Source: Trichomonas vaginalis G3
Lineage: Eukaryota; Parabasalia; Trichomonadida; Trichomonadidae
DNA length: 64,000 nt
Assembly (NCBI RefSeq): GCF_026262505.1
Contig: NC_067204.1
Span: 930,001-994,000 of the forward strand
Reading direction: 5' to 3'
This document shows, in pieces, positions 60,373 through 64,000 of this stretch; within the stretch, counting starts at the first letter, position 1; each line of letters opens with the position of its first letter. Below the pieces are notes generated by a model. That model was not told the DNA's origin, ran no database searches, and worked only from the letters and a program-made list of their open reading frames with translations. The translations under genes were made by a program, and so were the position numbers.

Positions 60373-61287
60373 ATGTTAGCAACAACAGCACCAAACTCGT
60401 TAGTCATGAACCCAACTTCAATGTTAGTAGAGATGAAAAGCTTCATTCCTTCTTCATATACTTTCGAAACAAAAATCCAGAAGATAAAGCAAGAACTTTT
60501 AACAAGTAATTTAGACTGTAGTGCGAAAGATGAAACAAATGAACAGTATCTTTATGAAATGCAGGATATTATTGACCATTTACCTAAACTTCCTGAAATC
60601 CAACAACAAAAACTCACTATTCCAGAATTCGATGAAATAGAAGTCAAAGCAACTGACTCAGTAGAAATAAAGAAGTTCATACGAAAGGTAAATTATGAAT
60701 TCCTTGGTTTTCATTGCAACCATAAGGTTATGGACAAAGATTGCGACATGGTATATAAGAACATCTCTGACCTTTACAAATCCGAAGAATTTAAGACCTA
60801 CGACAACTTTGTTTCGTTAGTTGCAAAATGTGTTTGGGAAATAAGAGATAAAGATAGTAGGGGTAAGGTATGGAACGAACAAATAAAACCCGCTATGTTC
60901 GAGATGAAGAGAGCAATTGACGCCTTGGTCATACTTGCAGGTAAGGTTTCAGAATATAACGCAAAAATGAACCCGCAATGTTCAAAATGTAAAGCAGCAA
61001 TGAGGAAATATAACTACTCCGTCAAAGAGATAGAACGTATGCGAAACGACTATGCAGATTTAAAGAAAGAAGCAGAAAAACCAGCAGAAGATAAAATGAA
61101 CATGTTAGAATTTCTAAACAAAAACTATCCAACCGCTAACGATTTCCTTCTATCTGACGTCAAGAAGAAATATAAAGAAACTTTCGGCATTGTGAAAACA
61201 TTCGATGTACTGACAGAAGAAATTGAAGCCACGAAATTGTTTAGAGTCATGAACCATCGCAACATATACCATGTAAAACGCTTGTAA
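60373..61287 (+). CDS. Module-A accessory protein (E3)
   Basis: 304 residues, open, starting MLATTAPNSLVMNPTS. It has the CSKCKAAMRKYNYS motif and the DFLLSDVKKKYKETFG C-terminus as in E2. A block around residues 165-195 differs from E1 and E2 (SRGKVWNEQIKPAMFEMKR). Function unknown. Confidence 0.7.
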   Translation: MLATTAPNSLVMNPTSMLVEMKSFIPSSYTFETKIQKIKQELLTSNLDCSAKDETNEQYLYEMQDIIDHLPKLPEIQQQKLTIPEFDEIEVKATDSVEIKKFIRKVNYEFLGFHCNHKVMDKDCDMVYKNISDLYKSEEFKTYDNFVSLVAKCVWEIRDKDSRGKVWNEQIKPAMFEMKRAIDALVILAGKVSEYNAKMNPQCSKCKAAMRKYNYSVKEIERMRNDYADLKKEAEKPAEDKMNMLEFLNKNYPTANDFLLSDVKKKYKETFGIVKTFDVLTEEIEATKLFRVMNHRNIYHVKRL

Positions 61288-61292
61288 ATAGT

Positions 61293-61448
61293 TATGTTAG
61301 AAAACATGTTAGAAAACATGTTAGATCTAACATTCTAACATAAATTATATTTTTATTGAATTCCGTATGAAATTTCATGAAAATTCAAGAGTTTTAGACC
61401 ATGTTAGAAAACATGTTAGAAAACATGTTAGATCTAACATTCTAACAT
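61293..61448. repeat. Two AGATCT-centred repeats, ATGTTAGA variant
   Basis: Copies at 61293-61340 and 61401-61448 in the orientation opposite to 60043-60268, flanking the 3' end of the module-A gene. Beyond them, 61500-61590 has short hairpins with CCTCGGAAAACCGAGG, and no gene until 61710. Confidence 0.8.
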
Positions 61449-61709
61449 AAACATTATTTTTGCTGAAAAAAATGACCAAATTTCATGAATTTCCTCATAT
61501 GTTTGCTACCCTCGGAAAACCGAGGATAGAGATTCCATTCGAAAATCGTAAAAAATTGCGACCCGCGGAAAACCGAGGAACGCCTAAAACACATGAAAAT
61601 CGTAAAAAAATGACCAAATTTCATGATATAACTGTATCTTTTATACAAAATAAAATTAAAGTTAGTTTTTTTAAAATATTTTTTTTTATTTTGTATGTAA
61701 GAACAGGAA

Positions 61710-62323
61710 ATGTCAAACATTGAGTTTGAAACAGTTAGAAAGATAGACAATGACACCAAAATGGTTAGAATTGGTGATTTAAACGTAAGATACTCAAAGA
61801 AATACAAAAAATATTCCTTGTCAGACATTCTAACACTATCTGAAAAGAAAACATCCCACGACTGGGTTAGAAATGCTTCTACTCAGAAAATTTTGACAAA
61901 AAATCCTGAGCTTATGATATCGGTAAGATTCTATGGAACAAGAACATATCTTATAGACAAAAGTCTTATACCACTAGTTTTGTTCTGGATTGACCCAGTT
62001 GTTGGATATAATTTCATAACATATGGTTCATTCGATACGGAACGTTGCAGTGAAGGCTTACTTTACATTGTTCAGAAACCGAAGGACTTCAATACAAAGA
62101 GATATAAGATAGGAAGAACATTTAATATAACTCAAAGATATGACAGTATAGTCAATAGAGTTAAGGTTGCGTTTTTAACGATATGAGAGCTGCTGAAACA
62201 GAACTGCTTGAAAAGTTTGAGAAAATGTATGGTGCTCCCACGAAAGGTAAAGAAACGTTTGAAGTAGATGAGATAGATAGTGCTATAAAATTATTTGACG
62301 AAGTTGCTGAAAAATACATGTAA
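61710..62323 (+). pseudogene. KilA-N-like + GIY-YIG gene (E3), broken
   Basis: Stand-alone form of the second half of 2701-4038 (MSNIEFETVRKIDNDTKMV, GLLYIVQKPKDF, YKIGRTFNIT). The promoter block precedes the ATG. Broken. Confidence 0.7.
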
Positions 62324-62354
62324 AGCGTTTATTTTTGGTCTTTTGTGAAAGTCA

Positions 62355-62410
62355 GAAAATAACGCTAATTTTATTTTTTTTATTTTTTTATTTTGTATGT
62401 AAAGACAGAT
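62355..62410 (+). promoter_or_regulatory. Accessory promoter block (E3)
   Basis: ACGCTAATTTTATTTTTT, T-rich run, TTTTGTATGTAAAGACAG, then the ATG at 62411. Same block as 1869-1925. Confidence 0.55.
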
Positions 62411-63304
62411 ATGTCAACAACCGAGAACACAACAACTGCTATCGTTCATGAAGCTATAAATGAAGAATATGAGTGGGTTCAGTTTAACAAACAACTCCGT
62501 CTCATTCGTTCGGTCAAAGATGACATGTACCAAATGCAAAGTATTTTGACAGCATGTTTTGCTCCAGATACTAAGAAACCACAAGACTGGTTTAGGAACC
62601 AAAGCACACAAGAACTTTTGAGCGAAGCACAGCGAGACATACTTTTTTCTGAAAACAGTGAAGAACAGCGACTACGAGAAAAATCTTACTCGCCAAAACT
62701 CTATGAAAACAGTGAAGAACAGCGAGTAAGTAAAAAACCCCAGTCGCCAAAACTCTATGAAAATCGTGAAAAATTGCCAAATGGTTTGAGAGGATATTAT
62801 GTTCATAGACTTCTCGTAAATAATGTGGCACAATGGGCTTCAGCTCGCTATTCATGGTATGTTTGTAAACTTCTTGACGAACTTCATAGACAAGAACGCG
62901 AAGAGCTAGAGAACAAGCTTGAAGCAAAAGACAAAAGCATTCAGAAAAGAATACCACGTTCGGTACCAAAAGGTAAGGAAAAGAACTATAAGTATATGAT
63001 TTACACTGAAGAGATGGAAAATGAAGAAGACAGAGATATGGTTATGTTGCATTTAGTCAGAAGAAACAACAAAAGCTTTTACGACCTTGCTAAGATTTAC
63101 AAATCTGACAGAAATTGGTTCTATCGCGAAAACTTACCGATTTCAATGACACCGAATGAAGATGTGAAACAAATAGTTCAAGATACTTTACCTCAAACAC
63201 ACTATGATATGAAAGGTTGTACAATACTTACCTTCAAAGAAGATTTGCCGCTACTGAAAGAAAAAATAACAGAGTATTTTGACAACTTCAAACAAGCAGA
63301 GTAG
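62411..63304 (+). CDS. KilA-N/Bro-like accessory protein (E3)
   Basis: 297 residues, open. Compared with E1 it has an inserted tandem SEEQR...SPKLYEN segment (two units, about residues 80-115) and a single EAKDKS unit in the coil. The core is VHRLLVNNVAQWASARYS and the C-terminal domain is conserved. Confidence 0.75.
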   Translation: MSTTENTTTAIVHEAINEEYEWVQFNKQLRLIRSVKDDMYQMQSILTACFAPDTKKPQDWFRNQSTQELLSEAQRDILFSENSEEQRLREKSYSPKLYENSEEQRVSKKPQSPKLYENREKLPNGLRGYYVHRLLVNNVAQWASARYSWYVCKLLDELHRQEREELENKLEAKDKSIQKRIPRSVPKGKEKNYKYMIYTEEMENEEDRDMVMLHLVRRNNKSFYDLAKIYKSDRNWFYRENLPISMTPNEDVKQIVQDTLPQTHYDMKGCTILTFKEDLPLLKEKITEYFDNFKQAE

Positions 63305-63319
63305 ATGAACCATTTATTT

Positions 63320-63396
63320 TTCAAGCTTGACACCAAAGATGGCTCAGGTAGCTCTATAAGGTAAATTGCCTCATCTGCTGGGTCTATGTCGGTCAT
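63320..63396 (-). pseudogene. Remnant with DEAIYLIE start (E3)
   Basis: MTDIDPADEAIYLIELPEPS, the start of the gene seen at 28011-28376 in E2; only the start is kept. Confidence 0.45.
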
Positions 63397-63399
63397 TGT

Positions 63400-63899
63400 T
63401 TCAAGACAAGTCTTTTACTTTTTCAAGACAAGTCTTTTATTGTTTCAAGACAAGTCTTTTACTTTTTCAAGACAAGTCTTTTACTTTTTCAAGACAAGTC
63501 TTTTACTTTTTCAAGACAAGTCTTTTACTTTTTCAAGACAAGTCTTTTACTTTTTCAAGACAAGACCCGTTATTTTTCAAGAAATTTTTGGTGTAAAGTT
63601 CTCAAATTTGAGAACAGTGGTCTTGATTTCAGACGATACCCGTACTTTTTCAAGACAAGTCTTTCACTTTTTCAAGACAAGTCTTTTACTTTTTCAAGAC
63701 AAGTCTTTTACTTTTTCAAGACAAGTCTTTTACTTTTTCAAGACAAGTCTTTTACTTTTTCAAGACAAGTCTTTTATTGTTTCAAGACAAGTCTTTTACT
63801 TTTTCAAGACAAGTCTTTTATTGTTTCAAGACAAGTCTTTTATTGTTTCAAGACAAGTCTTTTACTTTTTCAAGACAAGTCTTTTATTGTTTCAAGACA
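63400..63899. repeat. 22-bp tandem repeat array, two blocks (E3 type)
   Basis: Units CTTTTTCAAGACAAGTCTTTTA, about seven in the left block (63400-63563) and eleven in the right block (63644-63899), around a spacer with CAAATTTGAGAAC and GACGATACCC. Each unit holds AAGAC and GTCTT as inverted arms. The repeat happens to be open in more than one frame, which I regard as a by-product. Confidence 0.88.
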
Positions 63900-63977
63900 A
63901 TGTCCGACGTTCCTCTTCCTGAATGCCTTCCAAAGCCAGAAGAACCGACAGCCCCAGCACCACAACAGACTTACTAA
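63900..63977 (+). CDS. 25-residue conserved peptide, PKPEEP motif (E3)
   Basis: MSDVPLPECLPKPEEPTAP and onward, the same as 599-676 apart from one residue. It begins at the last repeat unit. Function unknown. Confidence 0.5.
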   Translation: MSDVPLPECLPKPEEPTAPAPQQTY

Positions 63978-64000
63978 GACTAAACACTTACATTTTTCAA

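Larger units (their letters stand above)
50487..64000 (+). mobile_element. Polinton/Maverick copy E3, partial
   Basis: Starts with a 28-A run and the terminal repeat, only 72 bases after the hairpin element, and runs beyond the window. Same order as E1 and E2 up to polymerase B, then KilA-N, module-A, GIY-YIG and Bro-like accessory genes and the repeat array. Most parts read open, including polymerase B. I count about six broken parts. An AGATAT-type palindromic repeat lies at 50671-50720 inside the left end, which E1 and E2 lack there. Confidence 0.9.

Noticed and set aside
63400-63899. CRISPR-like array of 22-bp repeats
   Set aside because: There are no variable spacers between units, the sequence is a plain tandem repeat, and no cas genes are present. 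The host is a eukaryote.
63366-63922. Repeat-rich proteins of phenylalanine, serine and lysine in the E3 array
   Set aside because: Several frames stay open only because the 22-bp unit lacks stops. E1 and E2 have unrelated repeats at the same place, so coding is not conserved.
1-64000. tRNA, rRNA or other structured RNA genes
   Set aside because: I saw no cloverleaf-type or rRNA-like sequence. The strong hairpins belong to the repeat elements described.

Overview
The window looks like nuclear DNA of a trichomonad, most likely Trichomonas vaginalis or a close relative. It is A+T-rich, the host-type genes are intronless, and two of them have a short initiator match (TCAYW) 10-12 bases before the ATG. 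About 80% of the window is Polinton/Maverick DNA, which that lineage carries in large amounts. The species call is an inference; no marker gene is present.

Layout. Bases 1-13507 are the end of Polinton copy E1, which runs leftward and is cut by the window edge. Bases 13951-16863 hold a host coiled-coil gene. Bases 16922-45575 are what I read as one DNA transposon with terminal inverted repeats of about 290-305 bp. It carries a gene that fuses a HARBI1-type DDE transposase to a ubiquitin-specific protease (42653-44737). A complete but broken 24.1-kb Polinton, E2 (17705-41831), is nested inside it. Without E2 the transposon would be about 4.5 kb. Bases 45916-48145 hold two host membrane-protein genes, one an amino-acid permease. 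Bases 48361-50414 are a 2-kb inverted-repeat element packed with about 16 consecutive hairpins. Bases 50487-64000 are the start of Polinton copy E3.

The three Polintons share a conserved left half: terminal inverted repeat, D12-type DNA adenine methylase, three small proteins, a variable 282-residue protein, a collar-type fibre, integrase, two small structural-type proteins and DNA polymerase B. After that comes a variable accessory zone of KilA-N, GIY-YIG and HNH genes. The accessory zone is studded with AGATCT-centred palindromes and repeated promoter blocks. E2 also shows the right half: packaging ATPase, superfamily 3 helicase, candidate minor and major capsid proteins and unidentified late-type genes. 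Genes are packed on both strands. Divergent start codons lie only 16-18 bases apart, and convergent stop codons overlap.

The observations I rate highest are the transposase-protease fusion inside long inverted repeats, the hairpin element whose paired arms change together, and a 21-22-bp repeat array. That array sits at the same divergent promoter in all three Polintons and has the same two-block layout, but its sequence is unrelated in each copy. Several palindromes in the window vary in sequence while staying palindromic, which suggests arm-to-arm copying or selection for structure.
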